The notes: generated by a model from the letters alone, not told the origin. A stretch of DNA of 64,000 nt from Candidatus Thiobius zoothamnicola (GCA_030826945.1 JAPQLC010000003.1:186001-250000), one strand, 5' to 3'; counted from the stretch's first letter, positions 1 to 10,015 are shown. Numbers and translations are program-made.

Positions 1-1268
1 CCCGGTGGCGTAGTGGCTGTAATTTGTGTAGGTGAAACCCATGTCACATTAGAAGCGAAATTATCCTCTGCGACGACAGAAGCAAGATTGCCGCCCACCA
101 ATACGCCAAGTGAATCACCCGCTACAAAGTTGGCACCACTGATCGTCAATTGGGTGCCTCCTGCTTCGGGGCCTGCGGGAGGATTCACACCAACAACTGT
201 TACAACTGAATCTAACGCGACATAAGTGAATGCGCCTGCTGCTGTTATAACCTGACCATCCCCATTAGTGACTACCACATCCACAGCTGCTCCCGCAGTA
301 CCCGATGGCGTAGTCGCAGTAATTTGCGTAGGCGAATCTACAGTCACGCCAGTAGCGGCTTGTCCGTCCACTGTAACGTTGAGTGAATCACCCGCCACAA
401 AATTGGCACCAATGATTATTACTTCAGTACTGCCAGTTTCAGGCCCCACTGACGGAACAATAGACCGAATCTCCAAAACAGGCGAAGTGATTGGTAGTCC
501 AGGACTGCCATCCGGGTTACTTCCAAGACCATCCTGAACCGCGTCAGTAACACCAGAATTCTCATTACCGTTAACATTCGCATTATCGCCAAGATCATCC
601 AATGCTTCGGTAAACCCCCCTGAACTCAGATCAGGAGAATCCTCCAGAATATCAACAACGCCACTAATATCCTCATCAGTATTGGTCATATCAAGTTGTG
701 AAATACCCGCCAGCACGGTGCCGTACCAACCTTCAGGATTATTCTGTGCTGGCGTCGTAGACAAATCAGTAGGCTGCACTGAGGTGATATCCAAAGCGCT
801 GAGGCCAAAATTATCTGCGACCGAATTGTTAAAATTCTCCGCATTCGCTTCTATACCCCCTGAAGCCGCCGCCGCTTTTCGCACCGCTATCTCAGTCACT
901 GGAGTGACGATGAATGTCGTTCCGCCAGCAAAACGCTTTGCGGAACGCAAAATCAACCCGGTTGCATCCACAGTCCCGGCTGTCGCCTCATCTTTATAGC
1001 TACCGCCCGTACATTCGACATAGCCGACGCCGGAAAAAGCCACATTACCGAAATCAACGAAGCCTTCCACCGTTTCACCTGCGGCGGCCAACTGGGTATT
1101 GTTGTCTGCGCGGAACAATCGGCATTCAGAACCAGTGATTGGGCCTTTAGCGACATAGGCGTTAACCGGGCCAGTGATATCATCAGCGCATGCGTTTAGT
1201 AATAAGGGCAAGGCAGCAATTAATGATGCTTTACGCATAGTCCCCACAATTGACGTAACCTTCAACAC
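1..1268 (-). CDS. Lipoprotein with IPT/TIG repeats (3' end beyond window)
   Basis: The reading frame stays open from a GTG at 1268 to the window edge. AGGAG at 1276-1280 lies 7 nt upstream of the GTG; an in-frame ATG at 1238 is the alternative start. The N-terminus is a lipoprotein signal with lipobox LLNAC, so the mature protein should be an exported lipid-anchored protein. A domain of roughly 235 residues follows. Then come tandem IPT/TIG immunoglobulin-like repeats of about 85 residues, marked by the recurring pattern GPE.G.T..I.GANFVAGDSL and the phrase TQITATTP; at least two are present and more probably lie outside. Such repeats occur in surface and adhesion proteins. The exact role is unknown. 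Confidence 0.8.
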   Translation of the reverse strand, partial: MLKVTSIVGTMRKASLIAALPLLLNACADDITGPVNAYVAKGPITGSECRLFRADNNTQLAAAGETVEGFVDFGNVAFSGVGYVECTGGSYKDEATAGTVDATGLILRSAKRFAGGTTFIVTPVTEIAVRKAAAASGGIEANAENFNNSVADNFGLSALDITSVQPTDLSTTPAQNNPEGWYGTVLAGISQLDMTNTDEDISGVVDILEDSPDLSSGGFTEALDDLGDNANVNGNENSGVTDAVQDGLGSNPDGSPGLPITSPVLEIRSIVPSVGPETGSTEVIIIGANFVAGDSLNVTVDGQAATGVTVDSPTQITATTPSGTAGAAVDVVVTNGDGQVITAAGAFTYVALDSVVTVVGVNPPAGPEAGGTQLTISGANFVAGDSLGVLVGGNLASVVAEDNFASNVTWVSPTQITATTPP

Positions 1269-1317
1269 GAAAGTTCTCCTGTTAAGCTTTGATTTTCAAG
1301 GTTGCTAGTGCCCTGCG

Positions 1318-1355
1318 CCACATAACTCTATCAGTTAGCTAAAGTTATTATGTGG
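1318..1355. repeat. Imperfect inverted repeat in the 1269-1754 gap
   Basis: CCACATAA at 1318-1325 is mirrored by TTATGTGG at 1348-1355, with further partial pairing inside. It lies 50 bp upstream of the IPT/TIG lipoprotein start, so it could be an operator or leader hairpin of that gene. It is not followed by a T tract. Nothing else recognisable was found in the 486-bp gap, which is AT-rich. Confidence 0.45.
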
Positions 1356-1754
1356 GGCTCACATCGTGACCTTATAGGCGGAAAAGCGGCGATTTTACTC
1401 AGATTGTATAGAGCTAAAAATAAAACCGCAACTCAAATTAATGAGATGTTATTCGTATAACAAAAGGGATTCGCAGTTATCATTTTATCATGATTAATAT
1501 AGTCAGAGGCCTGATCGTGACATAGGTCATGGTTTGTGCAATTTACCAGGCCAACCTGAGAAACTATAATTTGCCTCCTGCTCTCATTAAAAAGGTGAAT
1601 CAACACACAGAATAATCATGAGCTGGAATAATATTATGCACCATATAGTATTACAAAAATGAGATTCCTAAATCAGCAGAATCTATCAATCTCTCCACAT
1701 TCACAAAGATTAAAGCATTCACCCGATATTGATGGGCTGATATAGAAAGCTGCC

Positions 1755-2261
1755 TCATTGTCTCCGTTTCTTTTTATACCGCTGCACCACATACCAACGC
1801 CAATAAGCTCTCATGCTAATATAACCGGCCAAACCAAGCATGACACCCACTAACAAGCTGCCCGTGTATAACGGCAGCCAGATGCTGCTCAATTGATTCA
1901 TAATCCATTCTATGCTCGGTTCAAATTCAGCGATCTCCGGGGATTCCCCTAACAGCCAAATACCAACAATATAGTTGAAGTAAAAAAAGGGCGGTATAGT
2001 CAATGGATTCGTCAGCCAGACTAAGGCGACCGATATTGGCAGGTTCGCCCGCGCCAGTATGGCTGTTATCATCGCAGCGATCATTTGAAACGGCACTGGA
2101 ATCATCGCCCAGAACAACCCTGACGCAACAGCGCCGGAAACGGAGCGCCTGTTCAAATGAAACAAATTGGCATCAAAGAAGCGGGAGAATATCGCCAAAT
2201 ATTTATGCGTTCTTATGGTTTCTGGATCGGGAGCATAACGTTTGATCAGTTTCTTTGGCAT
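1755..2261 (-). CDS. DUF2062 family membrane protein
   Basis: A 168-residue protein with the DUF2062 pattern: a basic N-terminus, then FSRFFDANLFHLNR, SGAVASGLFWAMIPVP and LVWLTNPLTIPPFFYFNY, with two or three hydrophobic helices and a very basic tail (RYKKKRRQ). Family members are small inner-membrane proteins of unknown biochemical role. The gene is divergent from comEC across about 95 bp, as is common around comEC in gammaproteobacteria. Confidence 0.8.
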   Translation of the reverse strand: MPKKLIKRYAPDPETIRTHKYLAIFSRFFDANLFHLNRRSVSGAVASGLFWAMIPVPFQMIAAMITAILARANLPISVALVWLTNPLTIPPFFYFNYIVGIWLLGESPEIAEFEPSIEWIMNQLSSIWLPLYTGSLLVGVMLGLAGYISMRAYWRWYVVQRYKKKRRQ

Positions 2262-2355
2262 AAATGCGTGTTATGAATCTCAGATTCAGGCTCTAAATGA
2301 TGAAGAAATACGCTCAATTAAATCGGCTATGGAGGCAAAAATGCGCACAGGCTAA

Positions 2356-4713
2356 GTGCGCCATCATACGCGAAAAAAACCGTTGAATGCATTTAACCAT
2401 GCCATCCCGCTAAGCGCATTAGCCTTACTCTCTGGCTCCTGGGCTTTCCAGCAATCATCCACCTTACCTGGTTGGTCCGAAATAAGCCTGGGCGCAGGCT
2501 GTTTAGCCGTTAGCATCCTACTCCGCTCACCCTATTGGATCATGGCGGGTATAGTCGGATGGTTATGGGCGGCGAACTACGCCATTTGGCATGCGCCACC
2601 AGCCATTAACCATTTGGACATACGCGAGAATTACCAAGCCATCGGAATCGTCAGCAGTTTGCCGGAAGCACGGAGTAACCATATCCGCTTCCAATTTCGC
2701 GTCAGTCAACTGAACTCCACCCAACAATCACGACATGGCGACTGGCTGCTACAGGTCAAATGGTATCAGCCTCAAATACCCGCAGTAAAAGTTGGCGAGC
2801 AGTGGCGACTCAGCTTACGGATTAAACCCGTACACGGCTACCGGAACCCTGGCGGATGGGATTACGATGCTTGGTTATACCACCAAGGGATTCGTTATAC
2901 CGCTTATGTCAAATCGAGCGAAACCGCGCAGTTGATAGGGGCAAACCAGTGCTGTTGGCTCAACAAGCAACGCGAATACCTGCGCGAAAGGATCAACAAG
3001 CTGAATTTAAGTGAGGCCAGTAAGGGCATCATATTGGCTTTGACGGTGGGTGATAAAAGCGGATTATCGAACGAGATTAAACAACAATTCCGATTAACCG
3101 GGACCAGCCACCTCATGGCGATATCCGGTTTGCATATCGGCCTCGTCGCTGGACTGGTCGCCGGTATAGTGAGTGGATTGTGGCGGCGAACACCCTTTTT
3201 ATGCGCACGTTACCCGGCAATGCTGGCAGGCGCATCAGCCGGGTTGGCGGCGGCTTGCTTATACGCCCTGTTATCCGGGTTGGGATTACCCGCGCAACGC
3301 GCCTTGATCATGTTGACGGTCGCCGCCGTCGCCTTGCTTCAGCGCAAACCATGCCGCCCCTTTGATATCCTTGCGCTAGCCGCAATCGCGGTTTGCCTTT
3401 ATCAACCCAACGCCGTATTGGCAGGCGGCTTTTGGCTATCCTTCACCGCAGTCGCCGCGATTTTAATCCTGTTGGCGCAAACCCAGTCACGCCATTGGAT
3501 GACTCGCGCACTACTCGTGCAACTGGGCATCAGCTTCGCCTTGTATCCCATACTCTTGCTATTTGGCATGAGCAGCCACCTATTAGCGCCACTCGTTAAC
3601 CTAATCCTGGTGCCGATATTCACTGTCCTTATCGTACCCGTCAGCTTATTCAGCATCGCATGGCTTGCTGTTTTCGATTGGCCAGGGGAAATACTGACTC
3701 TGCTAGGCCATGGCCTGGACTGGTTGATCATCCTGCTCAGCTTTTTTGCAAAACTGGATAATTTTCAGATCCATACTTCGGCGAAACCCTGGTGGCTATA
3801 CGCCGCATTACTTTCCGGCATCCTGATATTGCTTGCGCCAGTTAAATGGCGCTGGCGATTGATTGGCGTCTGCCTGTTCGGTTTTGGCCATATGCCAACC
3901 AAGCCATACATCGCACCTGGCGACTACCAAATCACCTTGCTTGACGTGGGCCAGGGCCTCAGCGCGGTCGTTCAAACTCACCGCCATACCCTGGTTTATG
4001 ATACCGGCGCAGCTTATTCCAGCGGCTTTAATTTAGCGGATAGCGTACTAACGCCCTATTTACGTCATCAAAACATCCAACAGATTGATACGATGATTAT
4101 CAGCCATGGCGACAATGATCATGCGGGAGCCGCTGCTTATCTGTTAGACAAAATACCAATGACCCGACTCCTGTCCGGCGAGCCGCATCGCTTGCCGATG
4201 GCCAGCCAACCATGCCAAGCCAATCATACCTGGACTTGGGATGGGGTGACTTTCACACTTTTGCATCCGGGACGACCTGATGGCGGAAAATCAAAACCTA
4301 AAAGCAACAATTTAAGCTGCATTCTTATCGTCAGTAATTCAGTGGGCGACACCTTGTTGCCCGGCGATATTGAAAAACGCATGGAATACCAACTCATGCC
4401 TGCCTTCATGCGACACGCGCCTTACCGCGTTGTCATGGCCCCGCACCATGGCAGCAACAGTTCATCCTCGTCAACTTTCACCAAAATCACCCAAGCCGAA
4501 CATGTTTTACATCCTGTCGGCGCTTATAACCGCTATCGGTTCCCACACAAACAAGTATTAAAACGCTGGGAAACGGAAGGCGCGCAGAATTGGCGAACAG
4601 ACCAATCCGGGGCGATACAATTTCATTTCGCCCGGCAGGAAGGACTACTCGGCCCTTTCCAACATCGAGTTGACCATAAAAGATACTGGCACTTTCCAAT
4701 GTTGAAGCATTAG
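2356..4713 (+). CDS. comEC: DNA internalization-related competence protein ComEC/Rec2
   Basis: At 785 residues this is full length for ComEC, the inner-membrane channel that brings single-stranded DNA into the cytoplasm. N-terminal helices are followed by a DUF4131-type soluble domain and the polytopic Competence domain (LMAISGLHIGLVAGL near residue 255). A C-terminal metallo-beta-lactamase-like domain begins with DVGQGLSAVV and carries ISHGDNDHAG near residue 585 and PHHGSN further on. The start is GTG. Its stop codon overlaps the stop of the convergent fkpB. It implies a capacity for natural transformation, though other competence genes are not in the window. Confidence 0.93.
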   Translation: MRHHTRKKPLNAFNHAIPLSALALLSGSWAFQQSSTLPGWSEISLGAGCLAVSILLRSPYWIMAGIVGWLWAANYAIWHAPPAINHLDIRENYQAIGIVSSLPEARSNHIRFQFRVSQLNSTQQSRHGDWLLQVKWYQPQIPAVKVGEQWRLSLRIKPVHGYRNPGGWDYDAWLYHQGIRYTAYVKSSETAQLIGANQCCWLNKQREYLRERINKLNLSEASKGIILALTVGDKSGLSNEIKQQFRLTGTSHLMAISGLHIGLVAGLVAGIVSGLWRRTPFLCARYPAMLAGASAGLAAACLYALLSGLGLPAQRALIMLTVAAVALLQRKPCRPFDILALAAIAVCLYQPNAVLAGGFWLSFTAVAAILILLAQTQSRHWMTRALLVQLGISFALYPILLLFGMSSHLLAPLVNLILVPIFTVLIVPVSLFSIAWLAVFDWPGEILTLLGHGLDWLIILLSFFAKLDNFQIHTSAKPWWLYAALLSGILILLAPVKWRWRLIGVCLFGFGHMPTKPYIAPGDYQITLLDVGQGLSAVVQTHRHTLVYDTGAAYSSGFNLADSVLTPYLRHQNIQQIDTMIISHGDNDHAGAAAYLLDKIPMTRLLSGEPHRLPMASQPCQANHTWTWDGVTFTLLHPGRPDGGKSKPKSNNLSCILIVSNSVGDTLLPGDIEKRMEYQLMPAFMRHAPYRVVMAPHHGSNSSSSSTFTKITQAEHVLHPVGAYNRYRFPHKQVLKRWETEGAQNWRTDQSGAIQFHFARQEGLLGPFQHRVDHKRYWHFPMLKH

Positions 4714-5150
4714 CTGTTGACATCCAATATCTTCACCTTAAAAACCACTTCCCGCCCAGACATGGGATGATTGAAATCGACAATGACCCGATCAGTGTGT
4801 ACCTCGCGCACAATTCCCATTGTCTGCTCACCTGCTGGCGTGGCGAAGGCGATCACCTGATCAACTTCTGGCCCAATCGCTTTGAAATCGTCAAATCCCA
4901 TCGCTTGAATCAAACCCGGGTCAGAATCACCAAATGCTTGTTCTGGCGTCAACGTCAACACCTGCTCATCACCCACCTGAAGGCCATATAACGCCATTTC
5001 CATGGTGGGCTGAAAGGTTTTATCCCCCATTTGAAAAGTCAGCGGCTGCTCATTGAAAGTCGAAACAGCCTCGGTTCCATCCATTAACGAAAGTGAAAAA
5101 TGGAGCGTAACGGTTGATCCGGGCAGAATTTCAGTTTGAATAGATTTCAT
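4710..5150 (-). CDS. fkpB: FKBP-type peptidyl-prolyl cis-trans isomerase, FkpB/SlpA-like
   Basis: A 146-residue cytoplasmic FKBP of the SlyD/SlpA class. It opens with V.LHFSLSLMDGTEAVSTF, followed by the FQMGD and MEMALYGLQVGDEQ loops and then the inserted chaperone flap containing PEQAFGDSDPG. It ends in VDFNHPMSGREVVFKVKI, the hallmark end of the family. It lacks the His-rich tail of SlyD. The usual neighbours lspA and ispH are absent. It is convergent with comEC, with stops overlapping by a few bases. Confidence 0.9.
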   Translation of the reverse strand: MKSIQTEILPGSTVTLHFSLSLMDGTEAVSTFNEQPLTFQMGDKTFQPTMEMALYGLQVGDEQVLTLTPEQAFGDSDPGLIQAMGFDDFKAIGPEVDQVIAFATPAGEQTMGIVREVHTDRVIVDFNHPMSGREVVFKVKILDVNS

Positions 5151-5369
5151 TGGCGCAACATCTTAACGATACGATTTATCAATGCTCCAGGAGCTGTTCT
5201 CAATTACCTGAACAAGCGAGATTGCGTACTATTTTCGTGCTGACAAGGCGCAATGAGGAAAGAATAGCGGCTCTATTATGACGAATTGTAACGCAGTCAG
5301 CGCGGAAAAGCGCCGCAAGGTCGCTGTGAACGGTGATTGAAAACAGCCCCTGGGATTGGGATAACGACA

Positions 5370-5906
5370 CTATAAATCTTTTCGCCAAGTCACTTCCTCG
5401 CCGCCCTGCTGTCGCGCAAGCGTGCGCCCAATGACAAACAGCAAATCAGAGAGTCGATTAAGATATCCAAGAACCAATGGATTCACTGGTTCATCCAGAG
5501 CGACATAAGTCCGTTCTGCGCGTCGGCAAATGGCGCGCGCATAATGACAGTAAGCCGCCGCCGTATTACCGCCAGGCAGAATAAATTCTTTTAACGAAGG
5601 CAATGCCGCGTTTAATGCATCCAACCATTGCTCCAATTGGTCAATCCAAGCTTGGCGAGCAAATTGATGCCCCGGCATCGACAATTCGCCACCAATATCA
5701 AACAGCCGATGTTGGATGGCGCATAACATGGTTTCAATGGATGGCGGCAACTCCCCTTGCGAACGCAGAATGCCCATCATACTATTGAGTTCGTCAATTT
5801 CCCCCATCGCCTGAATACGCAGGCTATCTTTACGCACTCGCTCGCCATTCGCCAGACCCGTGTCTCCGTCATCCCCCGTTCTGGTGTAAATTTTACTGAG
5901 GCGCAT
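5370..5906 (-). CDS. Cob(I)yrinic acid a,c-diamide adenosyltransferase, PduO type
   Basis: A 178-residue cytoplasmic enzyme that transfers the adenosyl group of ATP to cob(I)alamin, making adenosylcobalamin. The N-terminal ATP-binding signature is complete (KIYTRTGDDGDTGLANGERV.K), followed by GEIDELNS and, near the C-terminus, CRRAER and LNRLSDLLFV. It starts 2 nt after the btuB stop, so the two genes form one transcription unit under the upstream cobalamin riboswitch. The pair imports B12 and converts it to the coenzyme form. Positions 5151-5369 downstream hold nothing recognisable. Confidence 0.93.
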   Translation of the reverse strand: MRLSKIYTRTGDDGDTGLANGERVRKDSLRIQAMGEIDELNSMMGILRSQGELPPSIETMLCAIQHRLFDIGGELSMPGHQFARQAWIDQLEQWLDALNAALPSLKEFILPGGNTAAAYCHYARAICRRAERTYVALDEPVNPLVLGYLNRLSDLLFVIGRTLARQQGGEEVTWRKDL

Positions 5907-5908
5907 CG

Positions 5909-7687
5909 TTAATTCAGCACATATTGTAATTCAAGACCGATAAAGCGCCCCTGAGCCGGATAACCGCTGGCTAACTCGTAACGCTCGTCGAACACATTAT
6001 GCAATTTGGCTTTCAGCTTGGAGGTCTGATTCAACGGATAAACCGCCTGAATATCCCAGGTCGTGTAAGGAGCCAGACTGATGTCAGAGAACCGTGAGTC
6101 CTGCCGTTCACTAGCATAGGTTCCCTGTAGCGCTAACCAGGACTGGTCAACTTGATAACGAAGAGCGGTATTGATTTTATTTTGCGCCCGTCGCGGCAGA
6201 TCAGTTTTTTGATCCAGGTTGATTGCATCCTGATAGACATAGTCAAACGACCAATTCCAACGCCCCAGTTGTTGCTGATAACTCAGCTCCATACCTTGAA
6301 TACGAGCCTTTTCAACTTGTTCAATCGTGTAGGTAACCGGATCACTTTCAATCAAATCATCAATTTCCGTGTAGTAACCCGTCAAACTCGTCTTGGCCTT
6401 TGGGGAGAATTGATAACGCAAACCAATTTCACTATTTATCGCAGATTCCGGTTCAAAGGCTGGATTGCCCCCAAACCCATATAAATCATTCGCTGAGGGC
6501 GTGCGAAACGCCGTGCCCAAATTAGCGTGCAAATGGATGGCCGAATCAAGTTGATAGCCCGCTGCAGCGCTCCAGGTGACATGCTGCCCATAACGTTCAT
6601 GTTCAGTCAATCGCGCGCCGCCCTGCAATCGCATAGCCTGATGACGCCAAGTATCGTGCAGATAAAATTCAACCGTTTGGTCCGTCTCATCATAACGGGT
6701 CCCGAAAGACAGCAACTCAGTACGTTGATTGGATAATGTCACCCCGGTCACCAGATTATGCCGATCCCCTAAACTGATATTGTGCTGCCAATCCAGGCTG
6801 TCACGCACCGTATCCGCATAATCATTGGATTGGTTCTCGGCCATTTTATCCAGCGTGCGGCTGACTAATAAACGGCTATCCCAAGCATCACTGAACACTT
6901 GATCGTACACGAATCGTGACACGCTGTTATGAGCATCATGATCAACCGGGTTCAAGAAAAAATCCAGATATTCAACCACCCCTTGCGTTTGGAAATGCGT
7001 CACTTCCAATGAACTGTTATCAAAATCGATGCCAAATGCACCCTGCAAAGTATGATTCTGGTATCCACGATCCATGGTTGATGCCTGACGAGAGGGATAA
7101 CCATTCGTGCTTCGGCGACTGACGCCAAAAGAGGTGAACACATCGCCTTGCCGTTGACGCAATAGCGTCGAAACATGGGATGTATCATCAGAACCCAACC
7201 CCGCGCTCAGACTGGCCATTGAAGCATTATCCCGGGGCCGGGTGAATATCTGAACCACGCCACCAATCGCAGATGAACCGTATAACGTAGACGCCGCTCC
7301 CCTGGACACCTCAATACGCTGAATGTGTTCGGGCATGAGATGTTGCAAAGCCGTCGCGCCAGTCGTGCCTGACTGTAGCGGCACACCATCCAATATGATT
7401 AAGGTATGATCGCTCGCCGTGCCGCGCATGAATAATGAACTGGCCTGACCCGGCCCACCATTACGCCCAATTTGCAGACCGGGAATGCGTTGCAAAACCT
7501 CGGTCACATCTCCCGCTTGCATGGCTTGAATGTCATCATGTCGTAAGGTCGTCGTGGAATGTAACGCACGCTGACTCGGTTCAGCATAACGACTGGCGGT
7601 AACGACGATGTCGTCCAGTTGCGTCACGTCAGCATAGCTGGACCATGACGCAAAGAAAATGATGGCAGTGATCAGTATTCGGTGCAT
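5909..7687 (-). CDS. btuB: TonB-dependent vitamin B12 receptor BtuB
   Basis: A 592-residue outer-membrane receptor. A signal peptide ends near SSYA and is followed by a TonB box-like segment (DDIVVTASR). The plug domain carries VLQRIPGLQI, RGTASDHTLIILDGVPL and RVEVSRG-type motifs (RIEVSRGAASTLYGSSAIGG). The rest is a beta-barrel ending in an aromatic-rich strand with terminal residues LQYVLN. The assignment to B12 rests on BtuB-like length and sequence, the cobalamin riboswitch upstream and the adenosyltransferase gene 2 nt downstream. No TonB or BtuFCD genes are in view. Confidence 0.92.
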   Translation of the reverse strand: MHRILITAIIFFASWSSYADVTQLDDIVVTASRYAEPSQRALHSTTTLRHDDIQAMQAGDVTEVLQRIPGLQIGRNGGPGQASSLFMRGTASDHTLIILDGVPLQSGTTGATALQHLMPEHIQRIEVSRGAASTLYGSSAIGGVVQIFTRPRDNASMASLSAGLGSDDTSHVSTLLRQRQGDVFTSFGVSRRSTNGYPSRQASTMDRGYQNHTLQGAFGIDFDNSSLEVTHFQTQGVVEYLDFFLNPVDHDAHNSVSRFVYDQVFSDAWDSRLLVSRTLDKMAENQSNDYADTVRDSLDWQHNISLGDRHNLVTGVTLSNQRTELLSFGTRYDETDQTVEFYLHDTWRHQAMRLQGGARLTEHERYGQHVTWSAAAGYQLDSAIHLHANLGTAFRTPSANDLYGFGGNPAFEPESAINSEIGLRYQFSPKAKTSLTGYYTEIDDLIESDPVTYTIEQVEKARIQGMELSYQQQLGRWNWSFDYVYQDAINLDQKTDLPRRAQNKINTALRYQVDQSWLALQGTYASERQDSRFSDISLAPYTTWDIQAVYPLNQTSKLKAKLHNVFDERYELASGYPAQGRFIGLELQYVLN

Positions 7688-7690
7688 GAT

Positions 7691-7800
7691 TAGTTCCGGA
7701 GGCGCCCACCGCCATGATCACCGTTGCGGGGGCAGCGCTGGACTTGTGCTTAATCACGCACCAGCTTCCCATTTAACCTTATTACCTCCAGGCAATAAGC
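7691..7800 (-). promoter_or_regulatory. Cobalamin riboswitch (compact)
   Basis: On the minus strand the btuB leader contains GGTTAAATGGGAAGCTGGTG followed by CCAGC and the B12-box core GCTGCCCCCGCAACGGT at 7736-7720, the near-invariant signature of cobalamin riboswitches. GCTGG/CCAGC can pair as a core stem. Only about 30 nt separate the B12 box from the btuB start, so the 3' part is much shorter than in classical class I elements. It may regulate translation through the region next to the start codon. It should repress btuB and the adenosyltransferase gene when cobalamin is plentiful. Confidence 0.9.
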
Positions 7801-7822
7801 GATCCAATGAGCATGAGCGGCG

Positions 7823-7851
7823 ATACTAACGGGGGGAAATAACAGAGTCAA
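7823..7851 (-). promoter_or_regulatory. Putative sigma-70 promoter of btuB
   Basis: TTGACT (7851-7846) and TAGTAT (7828-7823) are separated by exactly 17 bp on the minus strand. Transcription would begin about 15 nt before the riboswitch, which is where a riboswitch promoter should sit. Confidence 0.55.
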
Positions 7852-8031
7852 ACAAAATAAATGACTTTTAGATGGTTGACGAAAATTTTCACGCCAAATA
7901 AACAAGGATTTTATGCGTCCTGAGAGCACGGCAGCCTACGCAATAGCAGACTCTATAAGGTTCTTCACAAATACCAGAGACGGATAAAAGACCTGTAAGA
8001 GGGCATGAAAATTTTTGCGAATCGCCTTAAT

Positions 8032-8172
8032 CTAACGCAACAACTCTTGGGTGACGAACAAATAACCTAAAGCAGAGGAGAGAACAACAACAAGGATGCC
8101 TTGCAGCACAATACATGCGCCAGGGATGTCACTACATACGCGGCCAAAAGTACAACTTAGAAACGCTTTCAT
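8032..8172 (-). CDS. Possible 46-residue single-pass membrane protein
   Basis: An ATG at 8172 preceded by AGAGAGG (7-8 nt away) opens a 46-codon frame. It has a short Cys-containing N-terminus followed by a strongly hydrophobic helix (IVLQGILVVVLSSALGYLFV). A longer reading from 8259 exists but lacks a good ribosome-binding site. I do not recognise the family. The rest of the gap between the btuB promoter and rimO (7852-8031 and 8173-8692) shows nothing convincing. Confidence 0.4.
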   Translation of the reverse strand: MKAFLSCTFGRVCSDIPGACIVLQGILVVVLSSALGYLFVTQELLR

Positions 8173-8692
8173 TACGATCCTCTCTATTTCCAAGGGAAGA
8201 TTCCAGATCGAATCTTGCAAATCATTAATCCATAAATGATCGGGGGAAGATGCTGTCATATATCCGTCATCAAAACAATAGAGATACGGACGCCAGCCTC
8301 ATTGTTTTTATTGATGTCAGCATATCCCGATATAATCAGGGATTGGCGATGTAATACGCCTGCATCCAATCTGAATTGTCAACATGGCATGGCGCCTGAT
8401 GATCGCTCAACTGGAGTGCTTCGCCTCCTGAGGAACGTCAATGGCTTTGCGCACGCAGCAGGCAACGCGGCATGAAGACTAAACCTTGTTCATCAACCAT
8501 TGGTATAGAAATTCAAGACTCACCAACGGGTTTTTCAACCAATGAGTCCGATCACGCCAATGCCCAAAACGCTATAATCGCGCAGCAAATGCGCAATCGA
8601 CTGAATCCACCTCTTCACCCAAGTTAAATGAAACACAAGTTCTCGAAATCCAGCGTACGGCCAGAGAGTAATCTGGCTGACCCACTAAACTG

Positions 8693-10015
8693 ATGCAATC
8701 CCCAATCTCCCGAAAAATTGGCTTCGTCAGCCTCGGGTGCCCAAAGAATCTGGTCGATTCCGAACGGATTCTGACCCAACTCCGCGCCGAAGGCTACGCC
8801 TTCTCTTCTGATTATGCGCAAGCTGACTTAATCATTATTAACACCTGTGGCTTTATCGAAGACGCCGTCAACGAGTCATTGGACGCCATTGGCGAAGCAC
8901 TCGAAATCAACGGACGCGTCATTGTCACCGGCTGTCTGGGCAAACGGGCGGAAATCATCCGCGACGCTTACCCTGAAGTATTGGCGATCATCGGCCCACA
9001 TGATTACGAAAGCGTGATGGCCGCCGTGCGTCAACATTTGCCAATGCCTCATAACCCATTTATCGATTTGCTACCTTCCCAAGGCATTAAACTGACCCCC
9101 AAGCATTATGCTTATCTGAAAATCGCTGAAGGCTGTAATCACCATTGCAGCTTCTGCATTATTCCAAGCCTGCGCGGTCGTTTGGACAGCCGCCCGCTGG
9201 GCGACATCATGTTCGAAGCAACCCGTCTGGTTGAATCCGGCGTACGCGAACTATTGATCGTCTCGCAAGACACCAGCGCTTATGGCGCTGATCTGAAATA
9301 CCGCACAGACATCGTCAACGGCAAACCCATACAAACGCGGCTGAAAAATCTGGCTCAGGCATTAGGCCAACTGCCTGCCTGGACCCGACTCCACTATGTC
9401 TACCCGTATCCACAGGTGGACGATTTGATCCCACTCATGGCAGAAGGCTTGATACTCCCCTATCTGGACATGCCGCTACAACATGGCAGTCCCGCTATAC
9501 TCAAAGCCATGAAGCGCCCCGCAGCGACGGAAAAAATATTAGACCGCATCAAACACTGGCGTACGGTTTGCCCGGAACTGACCTTGCGTTCAACCTTTAT
9601 CGTCGGCTTTCCCGGCGAAACAGAAGCGGATTTCGACCAATTGTTGGAATTCATCCAGACAGCCCAATTAGACCGCGTCGGCTGTTTCGCCTATTCCCCT
9701 GTTGAAGGCGCAACAGCCAACACCCTGCCTAACCCTGTGCCAGAACCCGTCAAACAGGACCGTTTACAACGTTTTATGGAGATTCAGGCGCAAATCAGCC
9801 GCGACAAACTGGCAGCCCAAGTTGGCCGGGAGATGACTGTGCTGATTGATGCCGTGGAAAAAGAAGCAATTTACGCACGCGGACCAGGTGACGCGCCTGA
9901 AATCGATGGACAAATCGTGATTGAAGGCGAATGGGACGACATTGAAGCTGGCGATTTCATGCAAGTTCAGATAACCAGCTATGACGAACACGATTTATAT
10001 GCAACCCCTATTTAA
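8693..10015 (+). CDS. rimO: Ribosomal protein S12 methylthiotransferase RimO
   Basis: A 440-residue radical-SAM enzyme that methylthiolates the conserved aspartate of ribosomal protein S12. The N-terminal UPF0004 domain starts with [16 protein letters not shown] and supplies its own cluster cysteines (SLGC, NTCGF, TGCLGKR). The radical-SAM motif CNHHCSFC is at residues 148-155, followed by [12 protein letters not shown], which is diagnostic of RimO rather than MiaB. The C-terminal part is a TRAM domain. Length is typical. A YqhA-family gene follows 20 bp downstream on the same strand. Confidence 0.96.
   Translation: MQSPISRKIGFVSLGCPKNLVDSERILTQLRAEGYAFSSDYAQADLIIINTCGFIEDAVNESLDAIGEALEINGRVIVTGCLGKRAEIIRDAYPEVLAIIGPHDYESVMAAVRQHLPMPHNPFIDLLPSQGIKLTPKHYAYLKIAEGCNHHCSFCIIPSLRGRLDSRPLGDIMFEATRLVESGVRELLIVSQDTSAYGADLKYRTDIVNGKPIQTRLKNLAQALGQLPAWTRLHYVYPYPQVDDLIPLMAEGLILPYLDMPLQHGSPAILKAMKRPAATEKILDRIKHWRTVCPELTLRSTFIVGFPGETEADFDQLLEFIQTAQLDRVGCFAYSPVEGATANTLPNPVPEPVKQDRLQRFMEIQAQISRDKLAAQVGREMTVLIDAVEKEAIYARGPGDAPEIDGQIVIEGEWDDIEAGDFMQVQITSYDEHDLYATPI

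Noticed and set aside
953-1183. A 76-codon minus-strand frame inside the IPT/TIG lipoprotein region
   Set aside because: It is a different frame of the lipoprotein gene, whose own frame is longer, has a ribosome-binding site and signal, and shows domain repeats.
2003-2245. Plus-strand 80-codon frame opposite the DUF2062 gene
   Set aside because: Antisense shadow; the minus-strand frame matches a known family.
8236-8475. Plus-strand 79-codon frame in the gap before rimO
   Set aside because: No ribosome-binding site, unlikely composition and no recognisable domain.
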